Positions 10,801 to 18,422 of a stretch of 64,000 nt of DNA are shown here, in pieces. The DNA lies in NCBI GenBank assembly GCA_013112635.1, contig JABFGF010000006.1, positions 124,001 through 188,000 of the forward strand. Direction: 5' to 3'. Numbering within the stretch: position 1 is the first letter of the stretch; each line of letters begins with the position of its first letter. A program made the translations under genes and the position numbers. The notes beneath the pieces were generated by a model, which was given only the letters and a program-made list of their open reading frames with translations, did no database searches and was not told the DNA's origin. The DNA comes from Calditrichota bacterium. Lineage in GTDB: Bacteria > Calditrichota > Calditrichia > Calditrichales > J004.

Positions 10801-11971
10801 CGGTCCAGCTACTTTTACGTGGCGCACCACTTATAATTGTTGAATTATGTACATCAACTGAATAACCATAATATTGGTCAGCTTCGCCTTCATTTAACCA
10901 GTTTTCTACACCGTCCCAAAAACCATCATTATAACGATATGCAATTACAACTCCCTGAGGGAAGTCATGCCCACCAAGATATGCCCCGACAACCAGAATA
11001 TTGTCATTTAATGCCAAAGAATGTCCAAAACCGTCAAGGCCCCAGCCCATAAGTTCTGTTTCCTGTAACCATGTGCTATCACTAAAACTAAATACAGCCA
11101 CGTGGTCCCGGCCATCATTATCAAAAGTACCTACTAAAATCCTGCTTTTGTGTATCGCAACGGATGTGCCGCTAAGCGTAAATGTATTTTCATTTATATA
11201 CCTGATGTGCTGTTCTTCAATCCATGAATCAGATATACCATCATACCTAAAAATGTATGCTCCACGATTATTTGAACCAACGATTATTTTGTTGCCACTA
11301 ATGCTGACATCAATACCAAATCCATCTCCTGCTGATGCATCGCTGGCCCTTAGCCTGTCCCGCAATACCCAATTGTTTCCATCATTTTGATAAATGTATA
11401 CAGATCCGGAGTCTGCTGTGAATGTGGCGGGTGCACCAACAGCCATAAAGTCACCATCAATATCCACAGCTTCTCCAAACAAGAGTGAGTCCGCATCTGC
11501 TGTAAAAACTTGTTCCTCGTTCCAGCTCTCACCGTCAAACTCAAAAACAAATGCTTTTCCGGATACATTACCAACTTCGCCAAAAATGCCTGGCGCACCA
11601 ATTATAGCAGTGTTTTTGCTTAGCGCAACAGAAGTTCCAAAGTATTGGTATTGTGGCAAATCAGTACTACTTGTGATTTTTTGAAACTCAAGCCAGCCAT
11701 TTATTCCGTATTGATAAAAATAAGAGGAACCATGGCTGTGTATTTCATTTTCTCCGCCCTCACCAGGAGCACCAACGAGTGCCCAAAAGCCATCCATTGA
11801 AACAGATGAACCAAATCTGTCAGCAGCAGTAGCATCTGTTGCATTTAAAATGGTTTGCTGTGCATAAGGTTGTGCATTTAGCGTGCTTATAAAAAATATA
11901 AAAGCAAAACAATAGAATATTAAGTTGAAAATTTTTGCATTTAAAATTCTACTTGAAAAGAGGGGACTCAT
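4838..11971 (-). CDS. Giant multidomain surface protein with T9SS sorting domain
   Basis: This 2377-residue protein has an N-terminal signal peptide (cleavage expected after LNAQ, about residue 33) and GGAGG upstream of the ATG. Roughly in order: FG-GAP/integrin-type propeller repeats (35-415, e.g. FGSSVSM, GAPGEGG); a fibronectin-like stretch; a LamG/concanavalin-like domain (510-735, FDGENDVVQVDHD, EFTIEAWIK); carboxypeptidase-regulatory-like beta sandwiches (820-970); a large region of unknown fold; an SbsA-like Ig domain (about 1690-1780); two copies of a 110-residue module (about 1874-1979 and 2169-2279) flanking two copies of a 75-residue GW module (1994-2075, 2079-2153). The C-terminal 80 residues are a type A sorting domain (NYPNPFNPET, GQKVATL, GVYLYQI). 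The likely role is adhesion or glycan binding at the cell surface; the substrate is unknown. Confidence 0.85.
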   Translation of the reverse strand: MSPLFSSRILNAKIFNLIFYCFAFIFFISTLNAQPYAQQTILNATDATAADRFGSSVSMDGFWALVGAPGEGGENEIHSHGSSYFYQYGINGWLEFQKITSSTDLPQYQYFGTSVALSKNTAIIGAPGIFGEVGNVSGKAFVFEFDGESWNEEQVFTADADSLLFGEAVDIDGDFMAVGAPATFTADSGSVYIYQNDGNNWVLRDRLRASDASAGDGFGIDVSISGNKIIVGSNNRGAYIFRYDGISDSWIEEQHIRYINENTFTLSGTSVAIHKSRILVGTFDNDGRDHVAVFSFSDSTWLQETELMGWGLDGFGHSLALNDNILVVGAYLGGHDFPQGVVIAYRYNDGFWDGVENWLNEGEADQYYGYSVDVHNSTIISGAPRKSSWTGAAYIHELTYRPYITNISNGTYSNRNKISWSLGDVPTPLGFKIYREQELIDSTSVSTMAYYDYDAIPGKLQHYGVSSIGSYWGESLPDYSLGWQQANGKLEGRVKTPYGAGVDSVEINIESSGSSIFSCLEFDGENDVVQVDHDNSLNIISDEFTIEAWIKNTNTPGSNWKRIITKRGDSHYWYSLCLLNDKLTLELGNTEVAYETFSINEKIQGDDKWHHIAAKRNSSNEISLFLDGREYYAGVFTYDFNNTEILEIGKWENEAYDGESFKGKIDEVRIWNVERTEEEILANMNRSLKGDETGLVAYWTFDDLPTRTPEGIVGEYSKNSGLHGKLFGAEYSPVSNSAFGTILTDENGNYDVANIYYGNSSLLDLTPNKLGHAFDPGIKTIEMNQTRYELESVDFIDTTSLTIAGTILMDGTRCTVPGVEIILDDAPTGIITDLAGKFSLSVDRPGYYNLKFDYSDSASAHAFNPNSLGLDLQDDKLGLTIIDTTKHKLSGMLRGACDGHIGRAEILVTTMGDAAGCFQDTIITDSNGNFSVILPAQIYMLDVINVYPDDPELPAQRVLQYFSADTINLKWHDQRHDFIYRETPRIVINNWPDFGEGDYNVPILEQDFTYDLEILIEDVWGDESCPVNQGSITIYDDLSGNSDPVTIDLVDGVATYQFIPGEPNIFATVGHPYQKLFEVVANIGEETTSLQQWALITGHHPRSQTFTATTPEMPFLILRDPPGDKSFSFLEKDETIAWSTVHSYQPSFAAGAWWDVRVGAIADVSVGIGVVSIGSSAGAYVIASGSVLVGTEHNIKTGKLHQMTFAEKFSTADNDNFIGESGDVFVGASYVNLYALTDVIGYDWTSHEVVIDTTLAWEPKAIESTFTYTESHIRNTLLPQLRELKFVARSEESDSLVVKYENSINTWESILARNDSLKNISVFEKNISFSAGAPYSSTHTIENASYYSYDYSIFVEAELALGIGIVDRGVPAEGGVIIKAGFRYQRVDESTTTTKITTGYTLDDDDAGDFFSVNLKNDTQFGTPVFDVVGGTSSNPWEKGSQPRDGVDISMNKYEAYNIQPEDPAPFILYLGNKSESGEEREYHVSVIQSSNLDGAIIRIGGVVIEDHLSYTIPAGEQLTATLSVDRGPIAYDYENLKVKMYAPGDEQAIADTVTFSVHYISPCSDVNLLIPENNWVLNSSDNDTLQFVINEYDTDNQHLKSVKFQYRRRGEGWNTPFIYAKDNIASEFIMKDWNISFLMDGEYELRAVSDCGQQGVKYSAIAEGVIDRSALIVFGTPEPSDGVLNLGEDITFAFSGEIDPAFLNENSASLFVTEDSTEIEIVTAVFENTLIITPQEDLALFEDKLLTATVSGIRDKNGNRLRKKVSHIFRVNQSPVYWSVPNVVYTIYQDADESFTRTLKNAGGLDESFTIMSHPQWLTPSIMNGSIPPSGEQEITFNVNSQLNVASYRDTVVVVTSSGEERLLVTLNVLHEAPLWQVNPAIYSFSMNLTAQVVFDDTLSRDVFDKVGVYNGDELRGVAQIEHVAAIDKYVAFITVYSNQASGEILTFRLWDASKGREYAFFGSDYTFTSNSTLGTVSAPLIIEPDAHVQVIDLNAGWTWFGLNVYAGSVPLDFALSSLNPSEGDLIKSQNRFSQYSKELGWRGGLRSLEIGSCYQIYLKGGGSFQYTGAPIDPVQATMNIEKGWNWIAHMNPKILDLNETLNLFPAAAGDRIKSQTEFADFIAATQTWEGSLKKMVPGQGYLFKSNTETQFQYPVLGKVSFSYPAIPEWEIDINAYEYNMSMTSVIEFDDKEMQDSTLILAAFSDYECRGLTQIQYIPEMDKYIGFLPVYSNKVTGDSINFEVFEPSSGKRRPVTEKTMFTTDNLVGNLDEPFVLSAEPIGDELVPYKFYLRQNYPNPFNPETIIEYGLSQDSDVEITVYNTLGQKVATLVNEFQQAHHYKITFNASDYFLATGVYLYQIKSGNFVKRRKLLFIK

Positions 11972-12291
11972 AGTAAACCTCCGGTAAATAAAATAGGATA
12001 TTTTCCTGACACTGAAGAAAAGATAACGGGGAGTAAAGTTTTTAAAATATGATATAGTCTGGATTACATTCTTGAAATTTGCTTGTAATCATGATCAGGG
12101 AAAGGAACTCCCAAAAGTCATTATCCTCGAAAATAATGAATCAGACATACATCTATAATTCTGGCTAAATATACTAAATTAAACCAGCAAGAAAAATAAA
12201 ATAGAAAAGAATTTTTGGATTGAGTTAAATAATCTAAAAAAGTGTTTGTAAAGGCAGTTGTCTTAGAAAGATTTTATTAATCTGTAATAAG
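11972..12291. other. 320-base intergenic stretch upstream of the giant gene
   Basis: No gene is visible on either strand. The sequence is AT-rich and must contain the minus-strand promoter of the giant surface-protein gene and the 3' end of the hydrogenase transcript. I see no strong hairpin with a T tract, no riboswitch-like structure and no convincing promoter boxes. Confidence 0.5.
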
Positions 12292-12822
12292 TTACAAATA
12301 AGTTCTTCCATCCGCGTGGACTTTATTTTTTCCTAAAGAAATGGGTTTAATACTCCATTGTTTCAATTTGTCAATCACGGTGTCTATCAAAATATTAACC
12401 TTAGTTAAGGCTGTTTTTGAAAGATCTAAACCCATTTCTATTTTGGCAGGTTGCATTCCTACAAGAAAAATTTCCTGAGGTAAAAGGCCATGAATTTTCA
12501 GGTCCGTTAAAAGGTCGGTAAGTCCAAGATGATGTAATGATAATTTCTTATTTAAACCCATCAGTATTTCATCATTCTCAAAAGAGTTGATATATCCCGG
12601 TTCTTTTTCGAAATCTATTGCATCAACAATTATTATTTTTTTGTTTTCTTCAAAATAGGGAAGTAGATCATAACTGCTTGTTCCACCATCTATAAGGTTT
12701 ACGTGTGGGCTAAACGTATATTTGCGGTTCATATTGTTAATAACATGGATACCTATACCTTCATCCCTTAACAGGATATTACCAAGACCAATTATGGCTG
12801 TTTGCGATTGAGTTTTATTCAT
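12292..12822 (-). CDS. hybD: HybD-type hydrogenase maturation endopeptidase
   Basis: This nickel-dependent endopeptidase removes the C-terminal peptide of the hydrogenase large subunit after nickel insertion. Family marks are IIGLGNILLRDEGIGI near the N terminus (Glu is a nickel ligand), VDAIDF near residue 62 and LSLHHLGLTDLL near 94 (His ligand). I placed the start at ATG 12822, giving 176 residues, because the family begins a few residues before the GLGN motif; ATG 12858 would add a 12-residue non-conserved leader. It is last in the hybOABCD set. Its substrate tail is visible in HybC, encoded just upstream. Confidence 0.92.
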   Translation of the reverse strand: MNKTQSQTAIIGLGNILLRDEGIGIHVINNMNRKYTFSPHVNLIDGGTSSYDLLPYFEENKKIIIVDAIDFEKEPGYINSFENDEILMGLNKKLSLHHLGLTDLLTDLKIHGLLPQEIFLVGMQPAKIEMGLDLSKTALTKVNILIDTVIDKLKQWSIKPISLGKNKVHADGRTYL

Positions 12823-12887
12823 AGAAATAAGAACTTTGGAAAAGCGGGTAGAGCGCATATTACGCCCTATGCTTTTCGCTCTTAAAA

Positions 12888-14585
12888 TTAAAGGGCTTTT
12901 ACTTTTACAATATCGCTGCCATTATTATCATGCAGATGGATGGCACAGGCCAGGCATGGATCAAACGAGTGAATTGTCCTTAAAACTTCCAAAGGTTTCT
13001 CCTTCTGGGCTACCGGATTGCCGACAAGTGAAGCTTCATAAGGGCCCGGTTCATCATTTTGGTTACGTGGGCTGGAGTTCCAGGTGGAAGGAACTACACA
13101 CTGGTAATTTTTGATTTTCCCATTCTCAATAATAATCCAATGCGAAAGTGTCCCACGGGGTGCTTCGTGAAAACCAAATCCTTTTTGTATGCCTTCCGGG
13201 AACTCGGGTTTATTGAAAGTAGCAAAATCACCCTTTGCGATATTGGCCATCAGCAGTTTATAATTTTCTTGCAGTGTTTCATAGAAAACGGCACAACTTA
13301 CCGCGCGTGCAGCATGCCGCCCCAAGGTTGAATGCAATGCAGAAACCGGAATTTTATGACCCGCAATTGTACCAATCTTGGAAAGTACATAGTTTGTATA
13401 TCTTTGCGTTGGTTCGTGGCCTGCTTTATACATAGCCAAAACATTTGCCAACGGTCCAACCTGAGCCGGTTCGCCAAAAAATGTAGGCGATTTTACCCAT
13501 GAGTATTTTTCATTATCATTAAAATTTGTGTATTTCGGTTCAGTTTCTTCCTGCCAGGGGTGCCTGGTCCATTCACCATCGTACCAGGAATGTTTTATAC
13601 TCTCCTGGACTCCATCCTTAAAATATTGATCATCAAAACTGTTGATTGCTTTAAACTTTCCAAGATTGGCATTTGGGATGTAACCTCCGGGATGCATAAA
13701 CTGAGTACCTTTAGTATCAATTGGAAATTCCGGAACGCTGAGATAGTTTACGATTCCTTTCCCGTAATTGAGCCAATCCTTGTAAAAAGCCGCTACTGTG
13801 CAGACATCTTCTACATAAACCTGTTTGATAAAATCGCCAAGTTCATCAATAACGGTTTTTATATTGTAAAGCCGTTCCATGTTTAAGGCTGCCTGGTTAT
13901 CAGGATTGATTGGGTTGGCAACGCCCCCAACTGCCAGATTTTGAATATGAGGTGTTTTGCTACCCAAAATTGAGACGATTTGGTTTGCCTTTCTTTGATA
14001 TTCAAAGGCCTGCATATAATGTGTCGCTGCGATCAGGTTCACATCGGGCGAAAGTTTCATGGCCGGATGCCCCCAATAACCACTGCTAAAAATTCCCAGC
14101 TGGCCGGAATCAACAAATCCTTTTAGTTTTTGCTGAACCGCTTTCATTTCCTGTTTGCTGTTGCGGAACCAGGGCGAAAGGCTTTGTGCCAGTTTTGCCG
14201 CTTTCGCAGGATTACCTTTTAATGCGGATACAATGTCCACCCAATCCAAGGCAGAGAGGTGGTAAAAATGTACAAGCTTATCATGAAGGGCATGGGCCGC
14301 CATAATAATGTTGCGGATATATTGGGCATTTAAAGGTATTTCCATTTTAAGAGCATTTTCTACTGCCCGGACGGAAACGATGGCATGCACCGTTGTGCAA
14401 ACCCCACAGATCCGTTGTGTAAAAAGCCAGGCGTCCCGTGGATCACGCCCCTTTAAAATAGTTTCAATGCCTCGCCACATCTGGCCGGATGACCAGGCCT
14501 TGGTGACTTTACCATTATTAATTTCGCAGTCAATTCTCAAGTGGCCTTCAATCCGGGTTATGGGATCTATTGTTATTCGTGCCAT
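12888..14585 (-). CDS. hybC: Group 1c [NiFe] hydrogenase large subunit
   Basis: This is the catalytic subunit that oxidises or evolves H2 at the Ni-Fe centre. The L1 motif RICGVC is near residue 60 and the L2 motif DPCLACAIH is at the end. After the His, a 15-residue tail ending VKVKAL is predicted to be cut by HybD, as in E. coli HybC. All four metal-binding positions are Cys, so this is not a selenoenzyme. The start at ATG 14585 follows GGAG and begins MARITIDPITRIEGH; an upstream frame extension of 25 residues is not conserved. It has no signal peptide of its own and should be co-exported with HybO. Confidence 0.96.
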   Translation of the reverse strand: MARITIDPITRIEGHLRIDCEINNGKVTKAWSSGQMWRGIETILKGRDPRDAWLFTQRICGVCTTVHAIVSVRAVENALKMEIPLNAQYIRNIIMAAHALHDKLVHFYHLSALDWVDIVSALKGNPAKAAKLAQSLSPWFRNSKQEMKAVQQKLKGFVDSGQLGIFSSGYWGHPAMKLSPDVNLIAATHYMQAFEYQRKANQIVSILGSKTPHIQNLAVGGVANPINPDNQAALNMERLYNIKTVIDELGDFIKQVYVEDVCTVAAFYKDWLNYGKGIVNYLSVPEFPIDTKGTQFMHPGGYIPNANLGKFKAINSFDDQYFKDGVQESIKHSWYDGEWTRHPWQEETEPKYTNFNDNEKYSWVKSPTFFGEPAQVGPLANVLAMYKAGHEPTQRYTNYVLSKIGTIAGHKIPVSALHSTLGRHAARAVSCAVFYETLQENYKLLMANIAKGDFATFNKPEFPEGIQKGFGFHEAPRGTLSHWIIIENGKIKNYQCVVPSTWNSSPRNQNDEPGPYEASLVGNPVAQKEKPLEVLRTIHSFDPCLACAIHLHDNNGSDIVKVKAL

Positions 14586-14790
14586 TTTTTTCTCCAATGT
14601 TTTTAAATCACAAAATTTTAAAAAACAAAAGACAAATAAATTCCAAATGATAACGAACAATAATCAAATAAAGCCTGGTAAACGTTTGTTTGGGAATTTG
14701 AATTTTGTTTTTTTATTTGATATTTATGATTTGTCATTTGTTATTTTCCAATTCTTTGCAATAAAAACAATTTTTACTTTTGATTTTGTA
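14586..14790 (-). repeat. AT-rich low-complexity spacer between hybB and hybC
   Basis: The 205 bases separating hybB from hybC are unusual in an operon whose other upstream junctions overlap. Read on the minus strand they are built of degenerate CAAAT, AAATGAC and AAATCAT units (for example AAATGACAAATCATAAATA). No frame or terminator is apparent. It may be an inserted repeat or a leader that tunes hybC expression. Confidence 0.4.
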
Positions 14791-15930
14791 TCAAGTGGCA
14801 GTTTTCACTTCTGGTAAAACAGGTAGCCGCTTTATAAAAATCAGGTACAAAATAATTTCCATTGAGATAATTCCTACTGTGATTAATATTTCTTGTACTG
14901 CCGGGAAATAGTGATATCCACCGCCTGGATCAAATCCAATCAAGTATGTATTAAAACGATATATTACCCCCGCAAATACCATGGAAGAGGCCGATAGAAA
15001 AAGAAATTGCCTGCTCTGCCTTTTTTTGCTAGAAGTGAGGATAACAACCGGATAGATATAAAGCGCATTTTCGAAAAGAAACATAAAGCTTTTTAAATCA
15101 CAATTTAAAACAGAGCCCAAAGTGCCCCGCCAAATTAAATCGGTTAGCCTGATTGCCAGGTACGCAACAATCAGATAGGCGATAATTTTTCCAATTTTAG
15201 ATAGTAGTGGTGTTTCAAAAGGTCTGTTCATTGTTGTTGAAACAAATAATGATTCAAAAACAACAATCGCGAAACCCATGGATATAGCCGACATTAGAAA
15301 GAGCAGTGGAAGCCAGGGAGTTTGCCATAAGGGTGAAAGCTTTGATCCCGCCATTATCATCATTGTTCCCAGTGATGATTGGTGCATAGTTGGTAGTAAA
15401 ATTCCCAGGGCTATAAAAATAAACATTACTTTTTTTAGTTTGCGCAAGGCATTGGTCTTGTTGAGTTTTTCCAGAAAAGCAGGAGAAAACTCAATCCACA
15501 TTACCGCTACATAAGAGGCCACACAAACAGCTACTTCGAACATTACAGAATTGGTGTTTGCATACCATGGCAGAAAAATATTGTGCAATTGCCACCATCT
15601 TCCCACATCCAAATAAATGGAAACACCGGCTAAAGTATAACCAAACATCCCGGCCATCAAAGCAGAACGGACCAAAGGATGATATTTACCGCCGTTGAGC
15701 ATGTACACCAACATAGCCATAGAGTAGCCGCCGCAGGCAATTGCAGTCCCGGTTACAACATCGTAAGTGATCCATAATCCCCAGGGATAACCGTCATTAA
15801 GATTGGTTACAGATCCTAATCCAAAAATGAATCTTTTTAACATGAGGACAGCTGCAATACCGGCGAAGATCATTAAAATTTTGAAGGGTGTAGTCATAAT
15901 TTTCCCGCCGAGTTCTTTTGGCTTATTCAT
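14791..15930 (-). CDS. hybB: HybB/NrfD-type integral membrane quinone subunit
   Basis: This polytopic protein of 379 residues, with about ten hydrophobic segments, belongs to the NrfD/PsrC family. It passes electrons between the periplasmic ferredoxin subunit and the quinone pool. Typical motifs are GYPWGLWITYDV near residue 50, the SLGTMM loop after PTMHQS, and a Pro- and aromatic-rich C-terminal helix pair. The start at ATG 15930 is preceded by AGGGGG and overlaps the hybA stop by eight bases, indicating translational coupling. Its position after hybA matches E. coli hyd-2. Confidence 0.92.
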   Translation of the reverse strand: MNKPKELGGKIMTTPFKILMIFAGIAAVLMLKRFIFGLGSVTNLNDGYPWGLWITYDVVTGTAIACGGYSMAMLVYMLNGGKYHPLVRSALMAGMFGYTLAGVSIYLDVGRWWQLHNIFLPWYANTNSVMFEVAVCVASYVAVMWIEFSPAFLEKLNKTNALRKLKKVMFIFIALGILLPTMHQSSLGTMMIMAGSKLSPLWQTPWLPLLFLMSAISMGFAIVVFESLFVSTTMNRPFETPLLSKIGKIIAYLIVAYLAIRLTDLIWRGTLGSVLNCDLKSFMFLFENALYIYPVVILTSSKKRQSRQFLFLSASSMVFAGVIYRFNTYLIGFDPGGGYHYFPAVQEILITVGIISMEIILYLIFIKRLPVLPEVKTAT

Positions 15931-16909
15931 TGTTACCCCCTTTCTTTTCATCGCTTTCAGTGTCCAGTTCGGTTGATTCATTTTTTAATGAACGGTGAGC
16001 ACCGAATGCCAACCAGGCAAATAGCACAAATGGGGCAATTAATCCTTTATATAAGGTATGCTGAATGCCTTCAGATAGCACAGCCTCGGACTGACCGGGC
16101 AAAATCGGCATCCCTAATTTTTCAAATGGAATAGCTGAAAGCATAATGTATTGTGTCCCACCATTTTCATGTTCACCATATACATAATTCACATATTTTG
16201 AGATTGGTTTTGTTGTTCTGTATTGTGATTCCAATTCTGATATTGGAAAATTGTACTCTTCCCCGATGCCCGAATTCAACCTTCGGTGGGCCTCCTGCAA
16301 CAAGTCTTCTACATTGCCAAAAATGGAAGCACCACACGGGCAAGATTCACAACAACCGGGAATTCCTCCATCTGCAATTAAATGCTGGCACATTTCGCAT
16401 TTCTTTAGTTCTGGGAAGGCTTTTCCAAATTCAAATTTTGGAATATTAAAAGGGCAGGCCATTTGGCAATAACGGCAACCACAACAGGCATCTATATCCC
16501 AAGATACTATTCCATTAGTTTGGTTTTTTGTAAGCGCGGTTGTCGGACATACAGAAACACAATCCGGATCAACACAGTGCATGCAAGCTTTTTTTACAAA
16601 TGAAAAGTCATTGCCGTTTTTATAGACTTTAATTTTATTTAAAGTGTCTACTGACAGATCTGATGCAGAATCCCAGCTTTTGGGAACGCCAAGTTCTTTT
16701 TCAATTTTATGTTCAGCAGTTTTATTATTTAGGATTTTACACCCAACTTCACATGCTTTACAGCCGATACAGAGTGTTGCATCGTACAAAATCCCTACTG
16801 CATCTTTTAAACGATTTTTTGGTTCCCTGGCGATGACATTTGTAGTTGAAGAAGCAGTTACAACACCCGCCGAGAAGATCTTAAAAAAATCCCTTCGATC
16901 AATGTTCAT
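15923..16909 (-). CDS. hybA: HybA, Tat-exported four-cluster ferredoxin subunit
   Basis: This 328-residue electron-transfer subunit links the hydrogenase small subunit to HybB. The N terminus carries a twin-arginine signal (DRRDFFK, then a hydrophobic stretch). Four Cys groups for [4Fe-4S] clusters follow: CIGCKACEVGC near 47, CMHCVDPDCVSVCP near 108, CCGCRYCQMACP near 141, and CEMC plus CCESCPCGA near 170-190. A C-terminal hydrophobic segment (about 290-310, IAPFVLFAWLAF) is a likely membrane anchor, also seen in E. coli HybA. GGAGG precedes the ATG, which overlaps the hybO stop (ATGA). Confidence 0.93.
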   Translation of the reverse strand: MNIDRRDFFKIFSAGVVTASSTTNVIAREPKNRLKDAVGILYDATLCIGCKACEVGCKILNNKTAEHKIEKELGVPKSWDSASDLSVDTLNKIKVYKNGNDFSFVKKACMHCVDPDCVSVCPTTALTKNQTNGIVSWDIDACCGCRYCQMACPFNIPKFEFGKAFPELKKCEMCQHLIADGGIPGCCESCPCGASIFGNVEDLLQEAHRRLNSGIGEEYNFPISELESQYRTTKPISKYVNYVYGEHENGGTQYIMLSAIPFEKLGMPILPGQSEAVLSEGIQHTLYKGLIAPFVLFAWLAFGAHRSLKNESTELDTESDEKKGGNNE

Positions 16910-18072
16910 AACGCCTCCTGATTGTTTTCTTTATTTTGTTCAGTAGCAGTTTCTTCATCTGCCTTTTTTAAGGAATGCGATATTTTTACACCGGCACCGA
17001 TGGCACCACCGGCCATAGCCCCAACCAGGGCGGCGGCTCCTACACTTACTCCGCTTCCTTTGTCATCATTTATATTTGGGTATGATGCAGGTGGAGTAAA
17101 AGGGAATACGCTCGCTTGCTGATGTAATGGTTTGTTAAAGCCGACACCTTCTTCGGTACACCCATAACAAGGGTGGCCTGTACCTACAGGCCAAGTTGCA
17201 TTTCCAACATCCCCGAAACGTTGTGTTGAACAATTGCCAAATGTTTCCGGTCCTTTACAACCGATTTTATACAAACACCAGCCACGTCTATGGCCATCGT
17301 CACCATATTCGTTGGCAAAACGGCCTGAGTCAAAGTGTGGACGTCGTTCGCAATGCTCATGGATTAATCGACCATAAGCAAAAACGGGGCGACCGAAATC
17401 ATCCAGTTTAGGCAGTTTTTTTAGGGTTAAATAATAGAGGACTGTTGAAAGTAGGTTATATGGGCTTGCCGGGCATCCGGGAAGGTTTATCACAGGGATT
17501 GTTAAAATTTTATTAACCGGTGTCGCACCTGTTGGATTTGGTTCTGCGGACTGAACACCACCCCAGGATGCACAAGATCCGATTGCAACAACAGCTGCGG
17601 CTTTTGGTCCAATATCTCTCAAAATATCTAAAGCGGTCCGGTCTCCAATCTTGCAATAGATACCATTTTCTTTTACCGGAATGGAGCCTTCAACAATTAA
17701 AATAAATTTACCAGTGTTTTCCTCGATCGATTGATATAAAGCCTTTTCTGCCTGATGGCCCGATCCTGTATTTAATGTTTCATTATAATCCAGCGAAATC
17801 AAATCCAGGATAAGGTGTTCTATCGTTGGATGAGTTGCCCGAAGCAAAGATTCGGTGCAACCGGTACATTCCTGGAAATGCAGCCAGATTACAGGTGTTC
17901 TACGGGTTTTTTCAATTGTCTGTGCAAGTAGCTGGGTCGTACTTAAAGGGAGTCCAAGTGATGCAGTAATTGCTGCGCAAAATTTAAGGAAATGTCTTCG
18001 TGAAACACCGTTTATAATACTGCTTTGATTATTTCTTCCGGGTGATGGATATGAGTCCAATAAATTAGCCAT
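16906..18072 (-). CDS. hybO: Group 1c [NiFe] hydrogenase small subunit, Tat-exported
   Basis: This 388-residue subunit carries three Fe-S clusters that wire the active site to HybA and HybB. A Tat signal SRRHFLK (about residue 24) exports the HybO-HybC pair. The proximal cluster motif is ECTGCTES with no extra cysteines, so it is the standard, oxygen-sensitive type rather than the group 1d type. Further ligands lie in GSCASWGG, LPGCPASP, HEHCERR, CLYKIGC and HPCYGC. A C-terminal Gly/Ala-rich helix (about 335-360) anchors it in the membrane. TAGGAGG lies upstream of the ATG, and it is the first gene of the operon. Confidence 0.96.
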   Translation of the reverse strand: MANLLDSYPSPGRNNQSSIINGVSRRHFLKFCAAITASLGLPLSTTQLLAQTIEKTRRTPVIWLHFQECTGCTESLLRATHPTIEHLILDLISLDYNETLNTGSGHQAEKALYQSIEENTGKFILIVEGSIPVKENGIYCKIGDRTALDILRDIGPKAAAVVAIGSCASWGGVQSAEPNPTGATPVNKILTIPVINLPGCPASPYNLLSTVLYYLTLKKLPKLDDFGRPVFAYGRLIHEHCERRPHFDSGRFANEYGDDGHRRGWCLYKIGCKGPETFGNCSTQRFGDVGNATWPVGTGHPCYGCTEEGVGFNKPLHQQASVFPFTPPASYPNINDDKGSGVSVGAAALVGAMAGGAIGAGVKISHSLKKADEETATEQNKENNQEAL

Positions 18073-18422
18073 TTCTTTTTCCTCCTAAACAAGAGTTTAG
18101 TGTCCAAAGAGGTGTTAATGGAGTCTCAATTTTAAGATTGCAGAGTGGAAGTATAGAAGAGTATTCGGTCTTTAGAATTGTATGAGTTTGAATATAATCG
18201 CAAAATAATCTTTGGTTTCATCATATAATAAAAACATAGTCAGGGTCCTGTATTTGGACACAATGTTATTATCAAATAAACCTCATGTTTCAATGATTAT
18301 TATGTTTGTGCATTAATTCACAAGTAATATATTAATATAAAATTCTGATATCAATTTTTTTCTTTATTTAATTATAAAATCTGTTATTTTTAATACTAAA
18401 ATTTTAAAACGGGGACAGCAAT
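18073..18422. other. Divergent intergenic region between hybO and the SDR gene
   Basis: The 350 bases must hold the minus-strand hyb promoter and the plus-strand promoter of the dehydrogenase gene. The sequence is very AT-rich near 18310-18400. I see no gene, no strong palindrome and no promoter that stands out from background. Confidence 0.5.

Noticed and set aside
12888..12960. Selenocysteine at the HybC nickel site
   Set aside because: The L2 motif is DPCLAC, with Cys at both positions and no in-frame TGA.
14308..14817. Plus-strand frame over hybC and the spacer
   Set aside because: It is antisense to the conserved HybC N terminus and carries no domain signal.
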